From Lentisphaeria bacterium (GTDB lineage: Bacteria > Verrucomicrobiota > Lentisphaeria > Victivallales > Victivallaceae), in the NCBI GenBank assembly GCA_017450705.1, contig JAFSTC010000098.1, positions 1 through 40,357 on the forward strand: a DNA stretch of 40,357 bases, written 5' to 3'. The notes below the pieces were generated by a model. The model made no database searches and was not told the DNA's origin. It was given only the letters and a program-made list of their open reading frames with translations. The translations under genes and the position numbers were made by a program. Of the stretch, positions 26,089 through 32,780 are shown one piece after another (within the stretch, counting starts at the first letter, position 1; each line of letters starts with the position of its first letter).

Positions 26089-28076
26089 TTCGTGAATTCA
26101 CCGGACTTGATCGCCTCGTTCAGGAAGAAGTCCAGCGTCGTTTCGATGGACTGCTCCAGCGTGATCGAGGGGACCCAGTTGATGAAGCGCTTTGCATTGC
26201 GGATGCTCGGTTTGCGGTGCTGGACGTCCTGATAGCCCTTGCCGTAGAAGGCTCCGGACTCCACGACGATGAAGCCCGCGAAGGGGGGGAACTTGGAGCG
26301 CAGCGGATGCGCGTCGAATTTCTTGACCAGCATCTCGGCCATCTCCCGGATGCTCGCTTCGTTGTCCGGGTTGCCGATGTTGATGATTTTGCCGTCGCAG
26401 CAGCCGTCCTTGTTCTCGATGATGCGGAACAACGCCTCGCTGCCCTCTTTGATGTCGACGAAACAGCGTTTCTGTTCGCCGCCGTCGATGAGCTGGATGG
26501 GCGAGCCCTGAACCAAGTTGAGGATCAGCTGGGTGATGGCGCGGGAACTGCCGATGCGGGCGCTGGTCAGGCTGTCGAGCCGGGGTCCGATCCAGTTGAA
26601 GGGGCGGAACAGCGTGAAATCCAGCAGTCCCTTGGCGCCGTAGGCCCAGATCACACGGTCCAGCAGCTGCTTGCTGCTGGAGTAGATCCAGCGCTGCATC
26701 CGGATGGGTCCCGTGATGAGCATGGAGTTGTCCTCGTCGAAGTTTTCGTCGGTGCACATGCCGTAGACTTCGCTGGTGGAGGGGAAGATGATGCGCTTGT
26801 GGTACTTCACGCAGTAACGGACGATGCGCAGATTCTCCTCGAAGTCCAGTTCGAAGACCCGCAGCGGGTTCCGGGTGTATTCGATGGGGGTCGCGATGGC
26901 CACCAGCGGCAGAACGATGTCGCATTTGCGGATGTGGTACTCGATCCACTCCCTGTGGATGGAGATGTCGCCCTCGCGGAAATTGAATCCCGGGCGGTCG
27001 AGGAGATGATCGATGTAATTGTGGCGCAGATCCAGCCCGTAGACCTCATAGTTGCCGGAGTCCAGCAGACGCTCGCTGATGTGACTGCCGATGAAGCCGT
27101 TGACGCCGAGGATCAGGACGCTCTTCTTGCGGCTGGCCGCGCGGAGACGCTTCGGGTCGCCGTTCCACTTCATGCGGGGAACGATCCGGCCTTCGGCGGC
27201 GAACTGGGGCCCGGTCTGGAAGATGGAGCCGTCGAACTCCGCCGTGAGCACCTCGATGGCGCCTTTCCCGCAGGAAATGACCAGAGGATCGGCGGTGATG
27301 ACCGTTCCGGGAGCCATCCCCTGATTGGAATCGAGTACCTTCGCCGACCAGATGAAGCACTTGCGGTCGCCGAGGAAGCTGAAGGCGCCGGGGTAGGGCC
27401 GGGTCACGGCGCGGATGAGATTGTTGATCTCTTCGGCGCTTTTATTCCAGTCGATCTCGCCGTCTTCGGGACGGCGGCCGTGGAAGACTGTCGCGTCCGC
27501 TTCGCACTGGGGCGTCCGCGGCGCCTTGCCGTCGCGGAGAAGAGGCAGGGTCTCGTCAAGCATCTCCGTTGCGGCGGCGACGGCTTTGGTGAAGACGCTT
27601 TTCGCCGTATCGCAGGGGGTGATCTCGAAACGCTTCTGGGCGATGATGTCGCCGGCATCGGCCTTTTCCGTCATGTAATGGAGCGTGACGCCGGTTTCCT
27701 TTTCGCCGTTGATGATAGCCCAGTTGATGGGCACCCGGCCCCGGTATTTGGGCAGAAGCGAACCGTGGAGATTGACGCATCCCTTCGTCGGGATGCTCAG
27801 CAGTTCCCGCTTGATGAGAGATCTGTAATAGAAGCTGAAAATGAAGTCGGGCGCCAGCGCACGGATGCGGTTGATCCACACGGGGTGATTGATGTCCTCC
27901 GGCGCGAAAGCGGGGATGCCGTGACGCGAGGCGCACTCGGCGACCGAGTCGAACCAGATGTTCTCGCCGGGGTTGTCACGGTGCGTGAATACGGCACTGA
28001 TCTCGAATCCCGCCTTCAGCAGAGCCTCGATCCCTGCACAGCCCATGTTGTGGTAAGCCAAAACGACGCACTTCAT
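26085..28076 (-). CDS. arnA: Bifunctional UDP-L-Ara4N formyltransferase/UDP-glucuronate decarboxylase ArnA
   Basis: A 663-residue fusion enzyme, the same size as E. coli ArnA. The N-terminal ~300 residues are a formyltransferase ([19 protein letters not shown] with catalytic Asn and His) that N-formylates UDP-L-Ara4N. The C-terminal ~340 residues are a short-chain dehydrogenase/reductase ([18 protein letters not shown]-binding loop; STSEVYG; Tyr-x3-Lys in YSSSKQLLD) that oxidatively decarboxylates UDP-glucuronate. The products feed lipid A modification with L-Ara4N, which lowers the negative surface charge and gives polymyxin resistance in enterobacteria. An AGGAG site supports the start. arnB, arnC, arnT and ugd are not in the window. 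Confidence 0.96.
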   Translation of the reverse strand: MKCVVLAYHNMGCAGIEALLKAGFEISAVFTHRDNPGENIWFDSVAECASRHGIPAFAPEDINHPVWINRIRALAPDFIFSFYYRSLIKRELLSIPTKGCVNLHGSLLPKYRGRVPINWAIINGEKETGVTLHYMTEKADAGDIIAQKRFEITPCDTAKSVFTKAVAAATEMLDETLPLLRDGKAPRTPQCEADATVFHGRRPEDGEIDWNKSAEEINNLIRAVTRPYPGAFSFLGDRKCFIWSAKVLDSNQGMAPGTVITADPLVISCGKGAIEVLTAEFDGSIFQTGPQFAAEGRIVPRMKWNGDPKRLRAASRKKSVLILGVNGFIGSHISERLLDSGNYEVYGLDLRHNYIDHLLDRPGFNFREGDISIHREWIEYHIRKCDIVLPLVAIATPIEYTRNPLRVFELDFEENLRIVRYCVKYHKRIIFPSTSEVYGMCTDENFDEDNSMLITGPIRMQRWIYSSSKQLLDRVIWAYGAKGLLDFTLFRPFNWIGPRLDSLTSARIGSSRAITQLILNLVQGSPIQLIDGGEQKRCFVDIKEGSEALFRIIENKDGCCDGKIINIGNPDNEASIREMAEMLVKKFDAHPLRSKFPPFAGFIVVESGAFYGKGYQDVQHRKPSIRNAKRFINWVPSITLEQSIETTLDFFLNEAIKSGEFTK

Positions 28077-28139
28077 TCTCGAACTCCTGTCCTGCTCTTT
28101 CGAGCTTGTTTAAAGTAAGACAAAACTTTTCATTTGTGC

Positions 28140-28185
28140 AAAAAAAGAACATCCGCGTCCGGGCCCGTGTCGGGACCGAACGCGG
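28140..28185 (-). terminator. Terminator-like hairpin upstream of arnA
   Basis: Arms 28153-28162 and 28176-28185 (CCGCGTCCGG with CCGAACGCGG, one wobble) enclose a second stem CCCG-tgt-CGGG. On the minus strand the hairpin is followed, after six bases, by seven Ts (28140-28146). It is 127 bp beyond the stop of the small Cys-rich gene and could end that transcript. It also lies at the predicted 5' end of the arnA message, so attenuation is an alternative. Confidence 0.5.
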
Positions 28186-28187
28186 CT

Positions 28188-28216
28188 AATATACACCCCT
28201 TGCGCGCTTTTTTCCA
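28188..28216 (-). promoter_or_regulatory. Possible arnA promoter
   Basis: On the minus strand TGGAAA (28211-28216), 17 bp, then TATATT (28188-28193), identical to the S41 protease promoter. Its -10 directly abuts the terminator-like hairpin, so transcription would start within the hairpin. Whether it is active is uncertain. Confidence 0.4.
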
Positions 28217-28311
28217 GCGTCTCTCCCGGGATTTTTCCGCAGGAGACATAAAAATGTGCAAATAAAACAAAAAAACGGGTCCTCCGCCGGTGAAAAACGG
28301 GGCAGGGCAGC

Positions 28312-28656
28312 TTATTTTGCCGCAGCATGCGCGAGGATCTTAACCCCCGCGGCGCAGGCGGTACAGTCGCACCATTTCTCCCCCTGTGCCCTGCGTTCGC
28401 GGGCGTGGGCAGCAAGAGCCCTGGCTTTTTCCGCGCCGAAGATCCGGATCCCCTCAGCCGATTCGAAGAACGGGATGGTGTGATCGAGGGTGCAGACATC
28501 GTCCTTCACCTCCAGGAGCAGGGCGTCGAAGGCGGTCTTTTCTCCGGGCGTGCCGAGGGCTTCCAGGTAGCGGCTTCCGGCATCCTTGAGTTCCCGGCAG
28601 CAGGAGGGGGCGCCGATCATGGTCCTGACAGTCGCGGCAAGTTCGGTCTGTGTCAT
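28312..28656 (-). CDS. Small cysteine-rich protein of unknown function
   Basis: A 114-residue, mostly helical protein with a paired cysteine near the start (SCC in APSCCREL) and a C-terminal cluster WCDCTACAAGVKIL. The spacing C-x-C-x2-C suggests metal or thiol chemistry. I recall short Firmicutes proteins with a very similar YCDCPACAA ending that carry an automatic Hsp90 name, which the sequence does not justify. It follows the Gfo/Idh/MocA gene by 49 bp, with a GGAG site ~10 bp before the ATG, and is probably the last gene of the aminotransferase transcript. No function is claimed. Confidence 0.65.
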   Translation of the reverse strand: MTQTELAATVRTMIGAPSCCRELKDAGSRYLEALGTPGEKTAFDALLLEVKDDVCTLDHTIPFFESAEGIRIFGAEKARALAAHARERRAQGEKWCDCTACAAGVKILAHAAAK

Positions 28657-28705
28657 GAGATCATCTCCTTCTTTTTATCCGAATTTCTGCGGAGCGGAAT
28701 GCTTT

Positions 28706-29677
28706 TCAACTGCGGTCGGCGAGACTCTGGGCGGAGAGGGCGAAGCGGGCCGTCTGCAGGATCTCCTCCGTGCACGGGGAGAGCTTTTTGCCGCCGATCT
28801 CGCTCAGGAAAGCGTCGAAATAATCGTTCTTCGCGGGTTCGGGGGGAACGGTCTCGGCCTCGCAGCCGTGCCGCATGAGCTGAACGCCCGGAGTGCCGTA
28901 GTTGAACTCGATCATCCCCTTGCTCCCGCCGATGGTGAACCGCCAGTAGGACGGCGCGGCGAACGAGGGCGCGAAATAGGACACGTCGCCGTTGACACAG
29001 GCCCCGTTGTCGAGGGCGAGCATCAGGACGCCCGCGTTGGAAAAATGGGGCTCCTGCGGGAAATTGATGTTGCCGCTGCGGGCTGCGAGGAGTTTCGCGA
29101 CTTTGTGTCCCGTGAGCGTCGGCAGCAGATCGAAGAGGTGGATCGCAATGTCGTTGATGGTGCCGCCGTGCATGCCCGGCTCGAAATACCAGCCGGGGCG
29201 GGTCCCGTAATTGAGCGGATGCATGCCGTTGAACTGAACGCCGCTGATCTCTCCGATGGCGCCTTCGCGGATCAGCCGCGCCGCCGTGTTGAAGTTCGCG
29301 CTGGTCCGCAGATCGAACATGCATCCGAGGACGGTCTCTTTTTCCTTGAGAAGCGCCTCGATCTCCTCCAATTCCCGGAGCGAGATGCAGAAGGGCTTGT
29401 CGCTGATGACGTGTTTTCCGGCGGCGATGGCTTTTTTGACGACCTCCGCCCGGTCGCCGTAGGCGCCGCCGACGGCGATGACGTCGATGGAGGAGTCCTC
29501 GAGCATGGCGTCGAAGGAATCGTAATCGAAGACCACACCGTTCTCCCCGGCGGCCTTGCGGGCGGCCTCGTTCGCCTCGAACGCTCCCGCGATGCGGGTC
29601 TCGGGATGGGATTTTACCCGTTCATACAGGGAAAAGATGTGGCCGTGGCGGAAACCGGCAAATCCGAATGTCAGCAT
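28706..29677 (-). CDS. Gfo/Idh/MocA family oxidoreductase
   Basis: A 323-residue NAD(P)-dependent dehydrogenase of the Gfo/Idh/MocA family, typically acting on sugars, inositols or their derivatives. The Rossmann start is MLTFGFAGFRHGHI, the conserved catalytic-site lysine lies in SDKPFCIS, and the C-terminal domain motif is GGTINDIAIHLFDLL. I chose the ATG at 29677, which has AAAGGA 7 bp away; ATGs at 29683 and 29719 are less well placed. The substrate cannot be read from the sequence. It lies 43 bp after the aminotransferase gene; a 7-bp hairpin (GCGTCCC/GGGACGC, 29699-29714) sits in the gap. Confidence 0.88.
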   Translation of the reverse strand: MLTFGFAGFRHGHIFSLYERVKSHPETRIAGAFEANEAARKAAGENGVVFDYDSFDAMLEDSSIDVIAVGGAYGDRAEVVKKAIAAGKHVISDKPFCISLRELEEIEALLKEKETVLGCMFDLRTSANFNTAARLIREGAIGEISGVQFNGMHPLNYGTRPGWYFEPGMHGGTINDIAIHLFDLLPTLTGHKVAKLLAARSGNINFPQEPHFSNAGVLMLALDNGACVNGDVSYFAPSFAAPSYWRFTIGGSKGMIEFNYGTPGVQLMRHGCEAETVPPEPAKNDYFDAFLSEIGGKKLSPCTEEILQTARFALSAQSLADRS

Positions 29678-29720
29678 ATTCATGTCCTTTACTTTTGGGC
29701 GTCCCGGGGGACGCATCAAA

Positions 29721-30995
29721 TTATTTCGTCAGAAACTTTCTCACGGCGGCGAGTTTGACGCAGAGGCAGAAGAGGTACATCGCCTCGCGCAGTTCATCGC
29801 AGGGCGGGAAGGAGGGGGCGATTCTGATGTTGCTGTCGTCGGGATCCATGTGGTAGGGATAGGTCGAGCCCGCGGGCGTGAGCTTGACCCCCGCCTCGGC
29901 CGCGAGCCGGATCGTTTCCTTCGCGCATCCGGGGAGCGTGTCGAGCGCCACGAAGTAGCCGCCCCGGGGTGAATGCCAGGTGGCGGCGCCGGTCCCGGCG
30001 AGATTTTTGTCGAGGGTTGCGAGGACGATCTCGAATTTTTCCTTGAGGGAATCGCCGAGCCGCTTCATGTGTTCCCGGGTGTGAGCGGCATTTTTGAGGA
30101 AGTTCAAAGTCCGCATCTGGTTCATCTTGTCGTAGCCGATGGTCTGGATGCCCATGGTGCGGAGGATCTCCTTCCGGTTGTTCTCGCTGGCGGCCACCAT
30201 GGCGACGCCGGCGCCGGGGAAGGTGATCTTGCTGGTGGAGAAAAAGTAATAGACCCTGTCGGGATTTCCGGCTTTGCGGCAGGACTCCATGATGTTTTTG
30301 AGTTTCGTTTCGCCGAAGATGTGATGGATCCCGTAGGCGTTGTCCCAGAAGATGCGGAAATCCCGGGCGGCGCACTTCATCGAAGCCAGCCGGTCGACGG
30401 TTTCGTCGCTGTAGCAGATCCCCTGGGGGTTGGAGTAGAGGGGAACGCACCAGATGCCCTTGACGGTCTCGTCTTCGGCCGCCAGTTTTTCAACCATGTC
30501 CATATCGGGACCGTCTTCCTTCATCGGCACGACGATCATCCGGATTCCCAGGTGCTCGCAGATGGCGAAGTGACGGTCGTAACCGGGACTCGGACAGAGG
30601 AATTTCACCTCCTTCACGTCTTTCCAGGGCTTTTCTCCTCCGGTCCCCCGGAGGATCAGGCGCACCATGGCGTCGTACATGAGGTTGAGGCTGGCGTTGC
30701 CGCCGACGATGATATCTTCGGCTTCGAGTTCCAGCAGATCCGCGAAGAACTGCTTCATCTCGGGGATGCCGTCCAGCAGGCCGTAGTTTCTGTAATCGGC
30801 CCCCTTGACGCCGACGAAGTTGGTCACGCCGCCGGCGGCTCCCATGGAGAGGTCGAGCTGGGTCGCGGAGGGGCGTCCTCTGGACATATCCAGCTTGACG
30901 CCGCGCTTTTTGAATTCGAGGTATTGTTCTTCCAGTTCCGCCGACAGCGCCAGCAGTTCCGCCTGTGACAGCTCCGATATTTTCCGACGATCCAT
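29721..30995 (-). CDS. PLP-dependent aminotransferase (aspartate aminotransferase Ic / MocR-like class)
   Basis: A 424-residue fold-type I aminotransferase. The N-terminal helix and KLDMSRGRPSATQLDLS, then VGGNASLNLMYDA and the Schiff-base lysine in YFFSTSKITFPGAGVAMV, match the subgroup often annotated as aspartate aminotransferase Ic (the Aminotran_MocR family). GIRMIVVPMKEDGPDMD and IWCVPLYSNPQG are the usual PLP-domain segments. It probably transaminates aspartate or a related amino acid. The ATG at 30995 has a GAGGG site; the frame remains open to 31472 on the minus strand but that part crosses the promoter and the prophage remnant and is not coding. First gene of a three-gene run. Confidence 0.9.
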   Translation of the reverse strand: MDRRKISELSQAELLALSAELEEQYLEFKKRGVKLDMSRGRPSATQLDLSMGAAGGVTNFVGVKGADYRNYGLLDGIPEMKQFFADLLELEAEDIIVGGNASLNLMYDAMVRLILRGTGGEKPWKDVKEVKFLCPSPGYDRHFAICEHLGIRMIVVPMKEDGPDMDMVEKLAAEDETVKGIWCVPLYSNPQGICYSDETVDRLASMKCAARDFRIFWDNAYGIHHIFGETKLKNIMESCRKAGNPDRVYYFFSTSKITFPGAGVAMVAASENNRKEILRTMGIQTIGYDKMNQMRTLNFLKNAAHTREHMKRLGDSLKEKFEIVLATLDKNLAGTGAATWHSPRGGYFVALDTLPGCAKETIRLAAEAGVKLTPAGSTYPYHMDPDDSNIRIAPSFPPCDELREAMYLFCLCVKLAAVRKFLTK

Positions 30996-31039
30996 GATGT
31001 CCCTCAGTGTTTTTTCGGTCGTTCGCGCACAGGGGTTGT

Positions 31040-31068
31040 AATATACTGCCTGAAACGCGAAAAATCCA
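31040..31068 (-). promoter_or_regulatory. Promoter of the aminotransferase operon
   Basis: On the minus strand TGGATT (31063-31068), 17 bp, then TATATT (31040-31045), about 45 bp before the start codon. It stops just short of the prophage remnant at ~31105, so the insertion spared it. Confidence 0.55.
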
Positions 31069-31104
31069 CCGTTTTTCGGGCGGATCGCGTTTTTTTTCAC
31101 GATA

Positions 31105-31955
31105 CTTCCCTCCCTGACGCGCCGGGAAGATATCAAAAAAACGCTTCCCATGCTGGCGCTACATTTGGAAGCAAAGCGGCAAATCCGCGAGACAGTCATG
31201 CCAGATTCGTCGGTCATGTCTATCGCAAGTCTGATCCAATCTGGCATCGGATCTTCCCGCCGTCCGACTTCGGCTGCAAATGCTCGGTGGAAGATTGTGA
31301 CGATCCTCCGGAAACGGCTCCGACAGATGTCGAAGATGCGGAAAGCGGATTCAAATTCGATCCTGCGGAAGCTTTTTCCGGATATGATCTGCGGCAAATC
31401 AATGATCCCGACCTGAGATTCCGGACAAAAGACGGACTGGACATCCTTACCGGTCAGAATTTTGTTTTTCAAGATTCGATCGAAGGCCCGATCTCACTTC
31501 GGGATCCGAGATACAAGAGCAGTGCGGAACTTGGTTTCGAATCCGTCTCCCACTGGACGCCGGAAAAAATCATCGGCGAGACGGATCCCGTCGAGGCGGA
31601 AAAACAACTGAGAGCCGGCATCCAGATCGTGACGCCGGAAAAACAGACCGTGACATTGGGGAAAGAAGTTCTGGATCACTGGACGCTGCAGGATGTATCC
31701 GCTTCCAAGCCTGAAAAGGAAATCGAAAAGCGGTTGAAATTACTGGACTGCGCCAAGAAAACACTTTCCGATCCGCAGGAAATCTGGGAACAGGAAACGC
31801 AGCGGACATTTTTCAAAAGGTTTGTGGTCGACGGCAGAACTGTCAATATGATGGTAACGGTAACAAGCGACGGGAAATGCCGAAGCTATATGTCCGGCGG
31901 CGAAAAATACACGGACAAGGCGAGAAAAGGATTGAACCGGGTCTACAAAAAATAG
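31105..31955 (+). pseudogene. Degraded MuF-type phage head protein with C-terminal nuclease-like domain
   Basis: The 3' part of a Mu gpF-like head-morphogenesis gene, broken by frameshifts. Successive family segments appear in three frames: RREDIKK (31120-31140), then FPCWRYI (31145-31165), then the main frame from NPRDSH (31182) through FPPSDFGCKC (31254-31283), the cysteine-containing end of the MuF domain. The 5' two thirds of the gene are missing. The main frame then stays open for another ~220 residues to a TAG. Its last ~100 residues (LDCAKKTLSDPQEIWEQ, FFKRFVV, a late YTDKARKG) resemble the BECR/PBECR nuclease domains carried as toxins by MuF proteins. That last assignment is by eye. 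No immunity gene is recognised. Confidence 0.7.
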
Positions 31956-31963
31956 ATTGCAGC

Positions 31964-32029
31964 TAGGGATGTTCCGCTGCCATGCTGTGATAGGTATCGC
32001 CAACATCCGGCACCTACCACGTGGCCCTA
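31964..32029 (+). other. Pseudoknot-like inverted repeats after the MuF remnant
   Basis: Several complementary blocks interlock. GGATGTT (31967-31973) pairs perfectly with AACATCC (32002-32008). GCCATG (31979-31984) pairs with CGTGGC (32020-32025, one wobble). TAGGT (31991-31995) pairs with ACCTA (32012-32016). TAGGG (31964-31968) could pair with CCCTA (32025-32029), in competition with the first two. The 7-bp helix pairs a 5' flank with the loop of the long hairpin, an H-type pseudoknot. The role is unknown. Confidence 0.4.
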
Positions 32030-32080
32030 ATGTAATGTATCACAAGAAAAGCAAAAAATCAAGCAGGTCTGAAAAATTTT

Positions 32081-32122
32081 GTCGGACCTGTCTGACAGGT
32101 CCGACCGGTCTGACTGTCTGAC
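32081..32122. repeat. Array of five GTCNGAC heptamers at 9-bp pitch
   Basis: GTCNGAC occurs at 32081, 32090, 32099, 32108 and 32116, so the steps are 9, 9, 9 and 8 bp; a sixth partial copy (GTCTGA) lies at 32067. Each heptamer is a palindrome. The first three also make a larger perfect 12-bp inverted repeat around T32093 (32081-32105). It may be a REP-like element, a protein-binding array or a transcript hairpin. Confidence 0.85.
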
Positions 32123-32147
32123 GCTTAAAAACAACACGCCTGCCACA

Positions 32148-32181
32148 GCGCCGCGCCGTTCCGCCCCCGGGCGGGCGGCGC
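32148..32181 (+). terminator. GC-rich hairpin before gpG-like gene
   Basis: GCGCCGC (32148-32154) pairs with GCGGCGC (32175-32181), and CCGCCC (32161-32166) pairs with GGGCGG (32169-32174) inside it, followed by CACCCTTTT. It could be an intrinsic terminator with a poor T-run, or simply a stable leader structure; the AGGAG ribosome site of gpG follows 10 bp on. Confidence 0.35.
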
Positions 32182-32206
32182 ACCCTTTTGCCCAGGAGAA
32201 AATTTT

Positions 32207-32761
32207 ATGAATTTATCCGTCACCGTCGACACGGCGCTCGCTTCGGCGAGGCTGTGGACCCTGATGCTGCGCATCCGGGATCCCGCGAAGCTCTACAAGT
32301 TCTGGGGCGTGCGGGTGATGAACCAGACCCGGGCCAACGCCCGCGCCCAGGGCGGCCGCAGACTCTGGAAACAGATCGCCGACGCCGTCGTGCTGCGCAA
32401 CGTCTCGCAGCGCGGCGCCGACATCCGGGGCGAGGGAGTTTTCGGCCGAATCGGAATGCACAAACAGATCGGCGGCCCCATCCGGGTCAGAGAAAAGAAT
32501 TATCTGACCATCCCGGTCGATCCGTCGGCTTACGGCAAGACCGCCAAAGAGTATTCCCTGGATACCGGGGTGCGCCTCTTCCGGCCCGGCCGGAAAGACC
32601 GCCCGAAAAAAATCCTTGCCTACGCGCAGGACGGACGGCTGGTGCCGGTATTCGCCCTGTGCCGCGAAACGGCGCCGCAGCGGGCGGTCAGATGGCTCCC
32701 CGAAAAGAACTGGGTGCTGCGCACCGGCATCGAGGAGGCAAAAAGACTGGTCAAGGGGTAA
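32207..32761 (+). CDS. Phage virion morphogenesis protein (Mu gpG-like)
   Basis: A 184-residue protein of the Mu gpG / tail-completion type. The hallmarks are the central MHKQIGGPIRV segment, a YLTIPVDPSAYG strand, a LFRPGRK region and a late VPVFALCRETAPQRAVRWLP stretch, the order seen in gpG and HK97 gp10-like proteins that act at the head-tail connection. It looks complete, with an AGGAG ribosome site 8-9 bp before the ATG and a TAA stop. It stands alone apart from the broken MuF gene upstream, so it is probably an orphan left from a prophage. Family call is by motif recognition only. Confidence 0.7.
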   Translation: MNLSVTVDTALASARLWTLMLRIRDPAKLYKFWGVRVMNQTRANARAQGGRRLWKQIADAVVLRNVSQRGADIRGEGVFGRIGMHKQIGGPIRVREKNYLTIPVDPSAYGKTAKEYSLDTGVRLFRPGRKDRPKKILAYAQDGRLVPVFALCRETAPQRAVRWLPEKNWVLRTGIEEAKRLVKG

Positions 32762-32780
32762 AAATACCACCCCGGGGGCG

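Larger units (their letters stand above)
31105..32761 (+). mobile_element. Remnant of a Mu-like prophage (F and G genes)
   Basis: A broken MuF gene followed by a gpG-like virion gene keeps the F-then-G order of Mu-type phages, but no portal, protease, tail or transposase gene remains. The flanks are ordinary chromosomal genes: the aminotransferase promoter on the left and a DUF445 gene 19 bp beyond gpG on the right. No attachment site or terminal repeat was found. Confidence 0.65.

Noticed and set aside
22813-26232. A 1139-residue plus-strand frame across the EF-hand and arnD genes
   Set aside because: It is the antisense shadow of two genes with recognisable domains, and its translation is low in hydrophobic structure with no motif.
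28077-28311. Small ORF or riboswitch in the arnA upstream gap
   Set aside because: No start codon with a ribosome site gives a plausible peptide, and apart from the hairpin no conserved RNA motif was recognised.
31150-31416. An 88-residue plus-strand ORF at the left of the prophage remnant
   Set aside because: It runs in a different frame from the MuF C-terminal part and has no family features beyond the few residues explained by frameshifts in the decayed gene.
31964-32029. A possible HDV-like self-cleaving ribozyme, because of a 7-bp first helix and a 5-bp GTGAT/ATCGC hairpin before its second strand
   Set aside because: There is no room for a P4 hairpin and no convincing catalytic J4/2 segment before the closing helix, so only the pseudoknot-like pairing is reported.
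32081-32122. CRISPR-like repeat array
   Set aside because: Units are 7 bp at 8-9 bp pitch with no unique spacers and no cas genes nearby.
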